A stretch of 64,000 nt of DNA from Pseudomonadota bacterium (GCA_018240595.1 JAFEFL010000064.1:124001-188000); one strand, 5' to 3'. Shown: positions 25,772-34,536, numbered from the stretch's first letter. Numbers and translations are program-made. Notes: generated from the letters alone by a model not told the origin.

Positions 25772-26254
25772 ATGACGACCACCAATGGCGGGCAATCTGA
25801 GGATTTCAACCCGGAGCAGGCACCGCAGCTCAATGTGGTGGCGCAGTACATCAAGGACTTCTCATTCGAGAACCCGAATGCGCCGAAGTCGCTTGTCGCC
25901 GGACAGCAGCCGCAGATTTCCATCCAGATCAACGTCAACGCGCAGCCGATCTCGGACACCGACATTGAAGTGGTGCTGCAACTGAGCGGCAAGGCGGAGA
26001 CCGGCGGCAGCCTGATGTTTTCTTTCGACCTCGCCTTCGGCGGCGTCTTCCGCATCCGCAATGTGCCGCAGGAAAGCATGAACGCCGTGGTGCTCATCGA
26101 ATGTCCGCGCCTGCTGTTCCCGTTCGCCCGCGAAATCATTGCCACCACCGTGCGCAATGGCGGCTTCCCGCCGCTGCTGCTCGACCCGGTGGATTTCGTC
26201 GCGCTGTATCGCCAGAAAATGGCACAGCTCGCCGAGCAGACCCCGGCGCAATAA
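25772..26254 (+). CDS. secB: Protein-export chaperone SecB
   Basis: Tetrameric cytosolic chaperone that hands unfolded preproteins to SecA. The 160-residue product contains QYIKDFSFENPNAP, ISIQINVNAQ, FSFDLAFGGVFRI, IECPRLLFPFAREII and FPPLLLDPVDFVALY, all SecB hallmarks. A strong hairpin follows it at 26282. It lies near dnaQ and coaE, as in the origin-proximal region of other alphaproteobacteria. Confidence 0.98.
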   Translation: MTTTNGGQSEDFNPEQAPQLNVVAQYIKDFSFENPNAPKSLVAGQQPQISIQINVNAQPISDTDIEVVLQLSGKAETGGSLMFSFDLAFGGVFRIRNVPQESMNAVVLIECPRLLFPFAREIIATTVRNGGFPPLLLDPVDFVALYRQKMAQLAEQTPAQ

Positions 26255-26281
26255 CCCGCGACCCCGCGAGTTCCATTTTCC

Positions 26282-26309
26282 AGGCCCGTACGCCACCGCG
26301 TGCGGGCCT
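26282..26309 (+). terminator. Terminator-like hairpin after secB
   Basis: AGGCCCGTACGC and GCGTGCGGGCCT pair over 12 positions (one G-T), with a short loop, 27 bases past the secB stop. T-rich sequence follows but is broken (CATTACTTCTCGTTCTC). It makes the GTG at 26300 unlikely as a start for the next gene. Confidence 0.6.
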
Positions 26310-26392
26310 CATTACTTCTCGTTCTCATACATAATGGTTTCTTAAGAGGTAACCGCGTATTTGCTGGAGGGCATCCAGAGGCTCTCCTCCGC

Positions 26393-26746
26393 TTGACCAC
26401 GCTCCGCGCGCGCCCCGGCCGTGTTGCCGAAATCCTGACTCTTGTATCGCTGTCGATCGCGGCTCTGGCGGCGAGTGCGCGGATCGGCCTCGCGCCGCAG
26501 AATCCGGAAAACGGCGTCGCGGTTATTTTCGCGCCCTGGACATCGTCACAGGCGAGCATTGAACGCGCGACGTCGGATGGCAGCCGGTTCATCCGTTTCG
26601 GCGGCTTCGACTCGATCGTCGTCATGATGCCGGAACACACCGACTATACCGACCGCATGCTCGAGCGCGGCGCCTGGTTCGTCGTCGACCCGAAAGTGCT
26701 TGCCGCCTGCTCTGCCGCGATATCCATCTTCGGTACGCAGCAATGA
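26393..26746 (+). CDS. Membrane-anchored small protein coupled to an MCP, unrecognised
   Basis: A 117-residue ORF if TTG 26393 is used: a basic start (TTLRARPGRVAEI), a single membrane anchor (LTLVSLSIAALAASARIGL), then a soluble periplasmic-looking part with GVAVIFAPWTS, RFIRFGGFDSIVVMMP and a hydrophobic end. The start is uncertain; the frame stays open to GTG 26300, inside the secB terminator. The TGA overlaps the ATG of the MCP gene by four bases, so the two are probably co-translated. It may present a signal to that receptor (inference). Confidence 0.6.
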   Translation: MTTLRARPGRVAEILTLVSLSIAALAASARIGLAPQNPENGVAVIFAPWTSSQASIERATSDGSRFIRFGGFDSIVVMMPEHTDYTDRMLERGAWFVVDPKVLAACSAAISIFGTQQ

Positions 26747-28203
26747 CCAGCCTTGATGAGCTGAGAAAGACTGTCGCCTTCACCCAGACGGCTTTTGCGC
26801 TGGCCTTGGTCCCCGTTCTGGCGGTCATCGCGCACTGGCTTGGCAAAGCCGCGGTGTCGACCGCCGCGATTGCCGCGATTCTCGCGCTGGTGCCGACCGC
26901 AGCCATCGCCCTCAAGCGCTCGCTGCGGTTCACCGCATTCGCTCTCGCCGTCGCGCTGGTCGGTCAGACCTCGCTGCTCGTTCTGCTGTTCGCCGGCCAT
27001 CCATGGCAGGTCGAGATGCATTTCTACTACTTCGCGGTGCTCGCGATGTTGTCCGGCCTGTGCGATGTCGCAGTCCTGATCACGGCGGCGGCGTTGATCG
27101 CCCTGCATCATCTGAGTCTCAACTACATGCTGCCAATGTCCGTGTTTCCCGGCGGCAGCGACCTCATTCGCGTGATTGTTCACGCGCTCGCCGTCGTGAT
27201 CGAGACAATCATGCTGGCCGCCTTCACTGTTGCCATTCGCGCAACCTTCGAAAGCGCTGGCAAGGCGCAGAAGGCCTCGGAGGCCGCAGCCGCCGAATTA
27301 TCGCAGATCGGCAGCCGCCGAGAGGAAGAGCTCGCCGCCACAACCCGGCGCGCCGAACACATGCGTTCGCTGCTCAACAGTTTCAAAACAGCGATCGAGA
27401 GTTCGACGTCGATCCTGCATTCCGCGTCGCAAACGCTGCAATGCGACGCCGAGAACCTCGACAAGGCCGCGACGCAGGCCAGCGCCCAGGCGCAGAAGGC
27501 ATCATCGTCCGCACAACGCGCGACGCATATGGTTCAGAACGCGGCCTCAGCAGGCGAGCACCTCGCCAGTTCGATCGCCGATGTTGGCCGCAACGCGGCG
27601 CGCTCCTCGGAACTCGCCGCGGCGGCGGTCGAAGAGACCATTCGCACCCGCTCCATCATCGACAAACTTGCCGTCGCGACCGGAGAAATCGGCAATATCA
27701 CCGATCTGATCAACTCGATCGCTGCGCAGACGAACCTTCTGGCGCTCAACGCCACCATTGAGGCCGCGCGCGCCGGCGAGGCCGGCCGTGGCTTTGCCGT
27801 CGTCGCTCAGGAGGTCAAGGCATTGGCGGGTCAGACGACGCGCGCCACCGAAGAGATCGCGCGTTCGGTCGATGCGATGCGCACCGAAACCGAGCTATCC
27901 GTTGCGGCGATCTCGGCGATCTCCGAAACCATCCGCGAACTCGACGAGTTCTCGGCGCGCATCGCCAGTTCGGTCGAGGAGCAGGCGGCGACGTCGCAGC
28001 AGATCGCGAACAGTGGCAGCGCCGTTACCGACAGTGTCGGGCAGGTCGGCAGCGCGATCGTCGAGATCGAAGGCGTTGCGGTCGAGGCGTCGCGGGCGGC
28101 AACCAAGGTCAATTCGGCCGCGATGGGCGTCACCGATCAGACCAAGGTGATCCGCGAGCAGGTCCACCGGCTCGCCAACGATATCCAGGCGATTCCGGCG
28201 TAA
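26743..28203 (+). CDS. Methyl-accepting chemotaxis protein with six-helix membrane sensor
   Basis: A 486-residue receptor whose N-terminal 170 residues are about six membrane helices in place of a periplasmic domain. They contain VEMHFYYFAVLAML and ALHHLSLNY; this His-bearing pattern occurs in a widespread 6-TM sensor domain of MCPs and cyclases. There is no HAMP; a coiled coil leads to the hairpin with IAAQTNLLALNATIEAARAG. It may sense a membrane or intracellular cue, perhaps through metal or haem at the His residues (inference). It is translationally coupled to the small upstream protein and convergent with dnaQ. Confidence 0.9.
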   Translation: MTSLDELRKTVAFTQTAFALALVPVLAVIAHWLGKAAVSTAAIAAILALVPTAAIALKRSLRFTAFALAVALVGQTSLLVLLFAGHPWQVEMHFYYFAVLAMLSGLCDVAVLITAAALIALHHLSLNYMLPMSVFPGGSDLIRVIVHALAVVIETIMLAAFTVAIRATFESAGKAQKASEAAAAELSQIGSRREEELAATTRRAEHMRSLLNSFKTAIESSTSILHSASQTLQCDAENLDKAATQASAQAQKASSSAQRATHMVQNAASAGEHLASSIADVGRNAARSSELAAAAVEETIRTRSIIDKLAVATGEIGNITDLINSIAAQTNLLALNATIEAARAGEAGRGFAVVAQEVKALAGQTTRATEEIARSVDAMRTETELSVAAISAISETIRELDEFSARIASSVEEQAATSQQIANSGSAVTDSVGQVGSAIVEIEGVAVEASRAATKVNSAAMGVTDQTKVIREQVHRLANDIQAIPA

Positions 28204-28205
28204 CC

Positions 28206-28916
28206 TCAGGCCGTATCGCCGAGATAGCTTTTCCAGATTGGCGCTTCGCCAAGCGTGCCGACGAACGCGCGGTGCGCCGCGACTTCCGCCTCGGTCAGCC
28301 GCGGCTTGAGCGGTGCCGGCCGCGTGCGCAGCGTGCCGCCGCCGGCACCACCGACGACGATAGTGCTCGGCGATACACTCTCGGCGAGGCCGAGCGAGGC
28401 CTGTCGGCCGCCGAGCAATTCGAGATAGACCTCAGCGAGGATCTCGGCGTCGAGTAGAGCGCCGTGCTTGGTGCGGCGGGAGTTGTCGATGCCGTATTTG
28501 GAGCAAAGCGCATCGAGATTGTAGGGGCCGGCCGAATGCTTGCGGCGCGCCAGCGCCAAGGTATCGACCAGACGCTCGCGCGCGATCAGACCGCGCTTGA
28601 CCAGCTTGAGCTCGGCGCAGAGGAATTTGTGATCGAATTCGGCGTTGTGAATGACCAGGGGCGTGTCGTCGCCGATGAAGGCCATGAACTCGTCGACGAT
28701 TTCGTGAAACCGCTTGTGCTGGCTGAGGAACTCTGCCGACAGGCCATGGACGTTGAACGCCTCGAACGGCATGTCGCGTTCGGGATTGATGTAGGCGTGA
28801 AACGTTAATCCGGTCGGGATGCGGTTCAGCAGCTCGACGCAGCCGACTTCGACCAGGCGATGGCCCTGGTTGGGATCGAGGCCGGTGGTTTCGGTATCGA
28901 GGACGATTTCACGCAT
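28206..28916 (-). CDS. dnaQ: DNA polymerase III epsilon subunit
   Basis: Proofreading 3'-5' exonuclease of the replicase. The 236-residue product shows ExoI DTETTGLDP, ExoII HNAEFDHKFL and ExoIII HGALLDAEILAEVYLEL, with all catalytic acidic residues and the general-base His. The C-terminal tail after residue 190 would bind the polymerase alpha subunit. Its start overlaps the coaE stop. It belongs to the leftward unit ppsR-maf-coaE-dnaQ beside the origin candidate. Confidence 0.97.
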   Translation of the reverse strand: MREIVLDTETTGLDPNQGHRLVEVGCVELLNRIPTGLTFHAYINPERDMPFEAFNVHGLSAEFLSQHKRFHEIVDEFMAFIGDDTPLVIHNAEFDHKFLCAELKLVKRGLIARERLVDTLALARRKHSAGPYNLDALCSKYGIDNSRRTKHGALLDAEILAEVYLELLGGRQASLGLAESVSPSTIVVGGAGGGTLRTRPAPLKPRLTEAEVAAHRAFVGTLGEAPIWKSYLGDTA

Positions 28917-29533
28917 CAGGATTCGGTCGCCGACTCAGAAGTCTTTGCCGGCATTGTACGCACACGGGCGAGAATTTCACGCACCTGTTGCCGGGCGGCA
29001 TCAAAGCCGCGCGATGTATCCACGATGAAATCGGCGCGCCGGCGCTTCTCGGCATCGGGCGTCTGCTTGGCCAGGATCGCCAGGAACCGCTCTTCGCTCA
29101 TGCCGGGCCGCGCCAGCACGCGCTCGCGTTGGACCTCCACCGGTGCCGACACCACCACCACGGCGTCGCAGCGCTTTTCGCCGCCAGTCTCGAACAGCAA
29201 CGGTATATCCAGCACGGCGACATCGGCGCCGGCCTTCCTCGAACTGGCCAGGAACTCGTCGCGCTTCTGCGCCACCAGCGGATGGACGATCTGTTCCAGG
29301 CGCTTGATTGCTTCCGGATGGCCGATCACCTGCGCGCCAAGCCTGGCGCGATCGACCTTGCCGCCGGCCGTCGTGCCGGGAAAAGCCGCTTCGATCAGCG
29401 ACGTCGCTTCGCCTTCATAAAGGGCATGGACCACTGCGTCGGCGTCCTGCACCGGCACGCCTTCCTCGGCGAACATCTTCGCGGTCGCCGTCTTGCCCAT
29501 GCCGATCGAACCGGTGAGACCGAGAACGAACAT
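28916..29533 (-). CDS. coaE: Dephospho-CoA kinase
   Basis: Last step of coenzyme A synthesis. The 205-residue P-loop kinase shows GLTGSIGMGKT, a DADAVVH motif, HPLVAQKRDEF and LLFETGGEKRCD. Length and order are as expected. The stop codon shares a base with the dnaQ start, and maf ends ten bases upstream. Confidence 0.97.
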   Translation of the reverse strand: MFVLGLTGSIGMGKTATAKMFAEEGVPVQDADAVVHALYEGEATSLIEAAFPGTTAGGKVDRARLGAQVIGHPEAIKRLEQIVHPLVAQKRDEFLASSRKAGADVAVLDIPLLFETGGEKRCDAVVVVSAPVEVQRERVLARPGMSEERFLAILAKQTPDAEKRRRADFIVDTSRGFDAARQQVREILARVRTMPAKTSESATES

Positions 29534-29543
29534 AGCTCCTCTC

Positions 29544-30152
29544 TCACCCGTTCACGTAGCCGCTGTCGCGCAGATATCTGAGCAACGGCAGCATGGGAAG
29601 GCCGAGGATGGTGAAGTAATCGCCTTCGACGCGCTCGAACAGATGAATGCCGATACCCTCGAGCTGATAGGCACCGACGCTGGTCAGTGCGCTATCGGCG
29701 GTCATCTCCAGGTATTCTTCGAGGAAACGATCGGAGAAATCGCGCATCGTCAGCCGTGCGGTATCAACCATGTCGAACAACACTTCACCGTCGCGCACCA
29801 GCGCGATCCCGGAGTGCAGTTCGTGGGTGCGGCCGCGCAAGGTGCGCAACTGCGTTGCGGCATCGTCGCGATTGACCGGCTTGGTCAGGCGCGTCGTGCC
29901 GCGCGCCAGGGTCTGGTCGGCGCCAAGCACGATATGGCCCGGCATCTGCGCCGACACCGCTTTCGCCTTGGCTTGTGCGAGCAGCCGCGCCGCCGCCTGC
30001 GCGTCGCTGACATTGGCGTCGCGTTCGACCGCGCGTTCGTCAATCTGCGCCGCACGAATGCCGAAGCGCAGGCCGGACGCGGCCAGCAGCTTGCCGCGAA
30101 TATCGCTTTTCGAGGCCAGCACCAAAGGGTTCGGTGCAATCCAAAGAGGCAT
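29544..30152 (-). CDS. maf: Maf-family nucleoside triphosphate pyrophosphatase
   Basis: House-cleaning hydrolase for non-canonical nucleotides in the cytoplasm. The 202 residues have the family features LVLASKSDIRGKLL, VLGADQTLA and SALTSVGAYQLEGIG with FTILGLPMLPLL. Substrate preference cannot be read from the sequence. It sits between ppsR and coaE with 10-base gaps. Confidence 0.94.
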   Translation of the reverse strand: MPLWIAPNPLVLASKSDIRGKLLAASGLRFGIRAAQIDERAVERDANVSDAQAAARLLAQAKAKAVSAQMPGHIVLGADQTLARGTTRLTKPVNRDDAATQLRTLRGRTHELHSGIALVRDGEVLFDMVDTARLTMRDFSDRFLEEYLEMTADSALTSVGAYQLEGIGIHLFERVEGDYFTILGLPMLPLLRYLRDSGYVNG

Positions 30153-30162
30153 GAGTCTCTTT

Positions 30163-30996
30163 CTAGGTCGCCGGACGGCGGCGCCGTTCCACCAATAGTT
30201 TCATGACCGCGGCGGCTGTCTCTTCGATTGAGCGCCGAGTCACGTCGATCAGCGGCCAGCCGTGCCGAGTGCAGAGACGGCGCGAGAACGCGATCTCCTC
30301 GGCCACCGCCGCCTTGTCGATATAGAGATCGTCGTCGCGGTGCGCCTTGAGGCCGAGCAGCCGGTTCTCGCGGATCTGCACGATGCGCTCCGGACTGGCG
30401 AACAGCCCGACGACCAGCGGCCGCGTCAGCTTCTCGACCTCCGGCGCCACCGGCACACCCGGCACCAGCGGCACATTGCCGGTCTTGACGCCGCGGTTGG
30501 CGAGATAGATCGAGGTCGGCGTTTTCGAGGTGCGCGAGACCCCGATCAGCACTACGTCGGCCTCCTCGAGCCCGGCGACATGCTGGCCGTCGTCATGCAT
30601 CATCGTGTAGTTCAGCGCGTCGATGCGGTGGAAATATTCGGCGTTGAGCACGTGCTGGGCGCCGGCGCGGTGGATCGTTTCGGCGCCGAGATAGGACTGG
30701 AACAAGCGCAGGATCGGCCCGAGTACCGACATGCAGGGCAGGCCGAGATCGCGGCACTTAGCTTCCAGAAGCTGGATGAGGTCTTCCTCGAGGAGCGTAT
30801 AGAGGACGAGACCGGGCGCTTCGGAGATTTCGGCCAGCACGTGGTCCAGCTGCTTTTTCGAGCGTACCATCGGATAGAGATGCTCGACGGGCGCAACATT
30901 GGCGTATTGCGCGGCCGCCGCGCGGGCGACCGTGATCAGGGTTTCGCCGGTCGCGTCGGAAACCAGATGTAGGTGAAAGTAGCCTGTGTCGGACAT
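30163..30996 (-). CDS. ppsR: Pyruvate phosphate dikinase / PEP synthase regulatory protein (DUF299)
   Basis: Bifunctional ADP-dependent kinase and Pi-dependent phosphorylase that switches PPDK or PEP synthase off and on. The 277-residue product has the DUF299 N-terminus FHLHLVSDATGETL, the P-loop-like GVSRTSKTPTSIYLAN, and LVPGVPVAPE. Which of the two enzymes is the partner cannot be told here. In Caulobacter and Rickettsia this gene family flanks the chromosomal origin opposite hemE, as it does here. Confidence 0.93.
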   Translation of the reverse strand: MSDTGYFHLHLVSDATGETLITVARAAAAQYANVAPVEHLYPMVRSKKQLDHVLAEISEAPGLVLYTLLEEDLIQLLEAKCRDLGLPCMSVLGPILRLFQSYLGAETIHRAGAQHVLNAEYFHRIDALNYTMMHDDGQHVAGLEEADVVLIGVSRTSKTPTSIYLANRGVKTGNVPLVPGVPVAPEVEKLTRPLVVGLFASPERIVQIRENRLLGLKAHRDDDLYIDKAAVAEEIAFSRRLCTRHGWPLIDVTRRSIEETAAAVMKLLVERRRRPAT

Positions 30997-31354
30997 CGGG
31001 AAAGCGGCCGAACGTAATGTGGATTGGCGGGGATGAATCCGCCCGCGGAACCGTCATGTAAGCGGGCGCGGCGGGACAGGTCAATTTTTGTCCACATCGC
31101 TCAGGATGGGAGACAGTTTGGCGCCCTGTTGGAAGAATGGACGGCGATGTGAACGATGGTCTGGGGATAGGTGGGGATAAGGTGCTAAATAGGGCGATAA
31201 CGGCGGTTCTGGTGGGGACAAAGCCGGCGCCGGTCAGAATGGGAATCTGGACGAAGCGTGCCACGGCGGTGGACAGATTGTTGACTGCGAGTCATGAGTC
31301 CAATCGACAGCGTAACAATAACTACAGCGAAGCTATTAAGAGTCTTTTAGGAAG
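30997..31354. other. Candidate chromosomal replication origin (oriC)
   Basis: A 358-base gap between divergent ppsR and hemE with no ORF. DnaA-box-like 9-mers: TTGTCCACA at 31088 (8/9 to TTATCCACA), TGGGGATAA at 31172 (8/9 on the reverse consensus), TGTGGATTG at 31018, TGGGGATAG at 31162 and TGGGGACAA at 31213 (7/9 each); another TGGGGACAA lies at 31377 inside hemE. An AT-richer stretch (31274-31350) follows the cluster. The same gene pair bounds the Caulobacter origin. Genes read away from it on both sides. Function is inferred. Confidence 0.65.
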
Positions 31355-32398
31355 ATGCCCGTGACGCCGGACCCTGTGGGGACAAAACCTCTTCTTCGTG
31401 TTCTCGAGGGCCGCCGCGAAGAGATTCCTCCGATCTGGATGATGCGGCAGGCTGGCCGGTATCTCCCCGAATACCGCCAGGTTCGCGAAAAGGCCGGCGG
31501 CTTCCTCGATCTCTGTTTCAATCCCGAACTGGCCGCCGAAGTAACGCTGCAACCCGTGCGCCGGTTCGGCTTCGATGCCGCGATTTTGTTTTCCGACATC
31601 CTGGTGATGCCGCTGGCGCTCGGCCGCAAGGTCGAATTTCTCGCCGGCGAAGGGCCCAAGCTCGAGCCGATGAGTGACGCCGCGGCGTTGAAGGGCTTGC
31701 GCGAGCGCATCGATCCCGATGTGCTGGCGCCAGTCTACGAGACAGTGCGCCGGGTCAAGGCCGGGCTCGACGACAAAACAGCGCTGATCGGCTTCTGCGG
31801 CGCTCCCTGGACCGTGGCGACCTACATGGTGGCCGGTGAAGGGACATCCGATCAGGCGCCGGCCCGCCTGTTCGCCTATCGCGATCCGGAGAACTTCAAG
31901 CGCATCATCGACCGTCTGGTGCAGGGCTCGATCGAATATCTGGTCGGCCAGCTCAAGGCCGGCGCCGATTGCGTGCAGATTTTCGATACTTGGGCCGGCA
32001 TTCTGCCGCCGGAACAGTTCGATCTCTGGTGCATGCAGCCGACTGAAAAGATCGTGGCCGGTGTGCGCGCTCAGGTTCCCGGCGCCAAGATTATCGGCTT
32101 TCCGCGTGGCGCCGGCGCGATGGCGCTGCCTTACGTCGAGATCACAGGCGTCGATGCCGTCGGGCTCGACTGGTCGTTCCCGCGCAGCCTGGCGCACGAC
32201 ATCCTGCAGCCGCGGGTTCCGGTGCAGGGCAATGTCGATCCGTTGGCGCTGCTCGCCGGCGGCGAGGCGCTGGATCGCGAGGTCGATGACGTGCTGACGC
32301 TGGCCGACCAGCCGCTGATCTTCAATCTCGGCCATGGCATTTTGCCGGCGACGCCGATCGAGCACGTCGAGCGCATGCTGAAGCGAGTGCGGGGATAA
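31355..32398 (+). CDS. hemE: Uroporphyrinogen decarboxylase
   Basis: Converts uroporphyrinogen III to coproporphyrinogen III in haem synthesis. The 347-residue product holds the UROD signatures PPIWMMRQAGRYLPEYR and GFCGAPWTVATYM, the catalytic Asp in ILFSDILVMP and NLGHGILPATP at the end. ATG 31355 directly follows AGGAAG; GTG 31361 two codons later has better spacing and might be used. It starts the rightward hemE-hemJ-rho run beside the origin candidate. Confidence 0.98.
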   Translation: MPVTPDPVGTKPLLRVLEGRREEIPPIWMMRQAGRYLPEYRQVREKAGGFLDLCFNPELAAEVTLQPVRRFGFDAAILFSDILVMPLALGRKVEFLAGEGPKLEPMSDAAALKGLRERIDPDVLAPVYETVRRVKAGLDDKTALIGFCGAPWTVATYMVAGEGTSDQAPARLFAYRDPENFKRIIDRLVQGSIEYLVGQLKAGADCVQIFDTWAGILPPEQFDLWCMQPTEKIVAGVRAQVPGAKIIGFPRGAGAMALPYVEITGVDAVGLDWSFPRSLAHDILQPRVPVQGNVDPLALLAGGEALDREVDDVLTLADQPLIFNLGHGILPATPIEHVERMLKRVRG

Positions 32399-32407
32399 CG
32401 GGGCTAT

Positions 32408-32522
32408 CATCCTTTGAGGCGCGCAAGAGCGCGCACCTCAGGATGACGGTCTGGCTCCGTTGCGCTAGAGCCAACCCACGTCATCCTGAGGCGCAAGGGC
32501 GAAGCCCGAGCCTCGAAGGATG
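32408..32522. repeat. Two copies of a TCATCCT palindromic repeat
   Basis: Unit 1 (32408-32447) and unit 2 (32481-32522) both begin TCATCCT and end with its complement (AGGATG), around GC-rich inner arms (GAGGCGCGC; GAGGCGCAAGG). This is the common 'tcatcctgagg ... ctcgaaggatg' extragenic element of Bradyrhizobium relatives. They fill the hemE-hemJ gap. Confidence 0.7.
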
Positions 32523-32543
32523 GCGTGCCCGAAGGATCGACGA

Positions 32544-32966
32544 ATGTATCTCTGGATCAAAGCCCTGCACATCATCGCCGTCATCTCGTGGATGGCCGGA
32601 ATGCTCTATTTGCCGCGGCTGTTCGTCTATCACGCCGGTTTCGAGGCGGGTTCGCCGCAGGCCAAGACCTTCGAGGTGATGGAATATCGCCTGCTGCACT
32701 ACATCATGACGCCGGCCATGGCGGTGGCCTGGATCGCCGGCATCGCCCTGATCATCCAGGGCGGCTGGCTGACCGCAGGCTGGCTGCACGCCAAACTGAC
32801 CGCGGTCGTGATCATGAGCGGGCTGCACGGTTTCCTGAGCCGGTGCCAGCGGGATTTCGCCGCCGGGCGCAACCGGCGCGATGCAAAATTCTATCGTATT
32901 ATCAATGAAGTACCGACACTTCTCCTGATCTTCATTGTCATCATGGTGGTGGTGAAGCCGTTCTGA
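32544..32966 (+). CDS. hemJ: Protoporphyrinogen IX oxidase HemJ
   Basis: Penultimate step of haem synthesis in bacteria that lack HemG/HemY. The 140-residue membrane protein has four helices and family motifs WIKALHIIAVISWMAGMLYLPRL (read across residues 4-26), MTPAMAVAW, WLHAKLTAV and RIINEVPTLLLI, with conserved His and Arg residues. ATG 32544 follows AAGGA. The position between hemE and rho is conserved in alphaproteobacteria. Confidence 0.95.
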   Translation: MYLWIKALHIIAVISWMAGMLYLPRLFVYHAGFEAGSPQAKTFEVMEYRLLHYIMTPAMAVAWIAGIALIIQGGWLTAGWLHAKLTAVVIMSGLHGFLSRCQRDFAAGRNRRDAKFYRIINEVPTLLLIFIVIMVVVKPF

Positions 32967-33242
32967 CGCTTAACCAGCGTCGGCGATCTGGAAGCTCCAG
33001 ACAGGGGCGGCCCCTTGCGCGAAGGACTGGGCTCGCTTATTTTCTGCTTATCCCACCGAACGCAGGCGGATGCAGTCGCGTTACCGGTCCCGAACAGTTC
33101 GGAACGGTAACAGCCTCGGGCCCCCGGGACCTCTTCCTAAAAAGCCCCGCGTCACTCCAAACCTGCGATCTCACTCCCACTATCGGCCAGCTCTAGCCCG
33201 GATTCCGAAGGGTGAGGTGGCCTCCCAAGGATACTTACCCGC
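32967..33242 (+). promoter_or_regulatory. Long leader of rho with hairpin
   Basis: The 276-base gap before rho has no ORF. At 33080-33111 an imperfect stem (GTTACCG...CGAAC with GTTCGG...CGGTAAC) could form in the RNA. The following stretch 33112-33210 is C-rich and G-poor (CCTCTTCC, CACTCCAAACCTGCG, TCACTCCCAC), the kind of sequence Rho binds. Autogenous control of rho is known in other bacteria; here it is inferred. Confidence 0.45.
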
Positions 33243-34508
33243 ATGCGGGAAATGAAACTCCAGGACCTCAAGTCCAAAACCCCCGCCGAACTTCTCTCTT
33301 TCGCGGAAGAGCACCAGGTCGAGAACGCATCAACGCTGCGCAAGCAGGAACTGATGTTCGCGATCCTGAAGCAGCTCGCCGCCCAGGAGATCGAGATCAT
33401 CGGCGAAGGCGTCGTCGAAGTCCTGTCCGACGGCTTCGGCTTCCTGCGCTCGCCGGAATCGAATTACCTGTCCGGGCCCGACGACATCTACGTCTCGCCG
33501 TCGCAGATCCGCCGCTTCGGCCTGCGCACCGGCGACACCGTCGAGGGCCAGATCCGCTCGCCCAAGGAAGGCGAGCGCTACTTCGCGCTGCTCAAGGTCA
33601 ACACGATCAATTTCGAGGACCCCGAGAAGGCGCGCCACAAGATCAACTTCGACAACCTGACGCCGCTCTATCCGGACGAGCGGCTGAAGATGGAACACGA
33701 CGATCCGACCAAGAAGGATCTGTCGGCCCGTGTCATCGACATCGTCGCTCCGATCGGCAAGGGCCAGCGCGCCCTCGTCGTGGCGCCGCCGCGCACCGGT
33801 AAAACCGTGCTGCTGCAGAACATCGCCCACGCCATCACCGCCAACCATCCGGAATGCTATCTGATCGTTTTGCTGATCGACGAGCGTCCGGAAGAAGTCA
33901 CCGACATGCAGCGCTCGGTGAAGGGCGAGGTGGTGTCCTCGACCTTCGACGAACCGGCGACGCGCCATGTCGCGGTGGCCGAAATGGTCATCGAAAAGGC
34001 TAAGCGCCTGGTCGAACACGGCCGCGACGTCGTCATCCTGCTCGATTCGATCACCCGCCTCGGCCGTGCCTACAACACCGTGGTGCCGTCCTCCGGCAAG
34101 GTGCTAACCGGCGGCGTCGACGCCAACGCCCTGCAGCGGCCGAAGCGCTTCTTTGGCGCCGCGCGCAACATCGAGGAAGGCGGCTCGCTCACCATCATCG
34201 CCACGGCGCTGATCGACACCGGCAGCCGCATGGACGAAGTGATTTTCGAAGAGTTCAAGGGCACCGGCAACTCCGAACTCATTCTCGACCGCAAGGTCGC
34301 GGACAAGCGCACCTTCCCGGCGATCGACATCACCCGCTCGGGCACGCGCAAGGAAGAGCTGCTGGTCGAGCCGGCCGTGCTCAAGAAGATGTACGTGCTG
34401 CGCCGCATCCTCAACCCGATGGGCACGATGGACGCGATCGACTTCCTGCTCGACAAGCTGCGCAACACCAAGAGCAACGGCGAGTTCTTCGAGAGCATGA
34501 ACACTTAA
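33243..34508 (+). CDS. rho: Transcription termination factor Rho
   Basis: Hexameric RNA-dependent ATPase that ends transcription. The 421-residue product has the Rho_N helices (KLQDLKSKTPAELLSFAEE), the RNA-binding cold-shock fold (GFGFLRSPESNYL), Walker A APPRTGKT, Walker B VVILLDSITRLGRAY and the Q/R loops. There is no N-terminal insertion. ATG 33243 and 33252 are both possible (MREMKLQ). A strong terminator follows. Expression may be autoregulated through the long leader. Confidence 0.98.
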   Translation: MREMKLQDLKSKTPAELLSFAEEHQVENASTLRKQELMFAILKQLAAQEIEIIGEGVVEVLSDGFGFLRSPESNYLSGPDDIYVSPSQIRRFGLRTGDTVEGQIRSPKEGERYFALLKVNTINFEDPEKARHKINFDNLTPLYPDERLKMEHDDPTKKDLSARVIDIVAPIGKGQRALVVAPPRTGKTVLLQNIAHAITANHPECYLIVLLIDERPEEVTDMQRSVKGEVVSSTFDEPATRHVAVAEMVIEKAKRLVEHGRDVVILLDSITRLGRAYNTVVPSSGKVLTGGVDANALQRPKRFFGAARNIEEGGSLTIIATALIDTGSRMDEVIFEEFKGTGNSELILDRKVADKRTFPAIDITRSGTRKEELLVEPAVLKKMYVLRRILNPMGTMDAIDFLLDKLRNTKSNGEFFESMNT

Positions 34509-34536
34509 AACCGCTGCGCAGCGCATGAATGAAAGA

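Noticed and set aside
26300..26392. GTG 26300 start for the protein upstream of the MCP
   Set aside because: It falls inside the secB terminator hairpin and gives an unfamiliar N-terminus.
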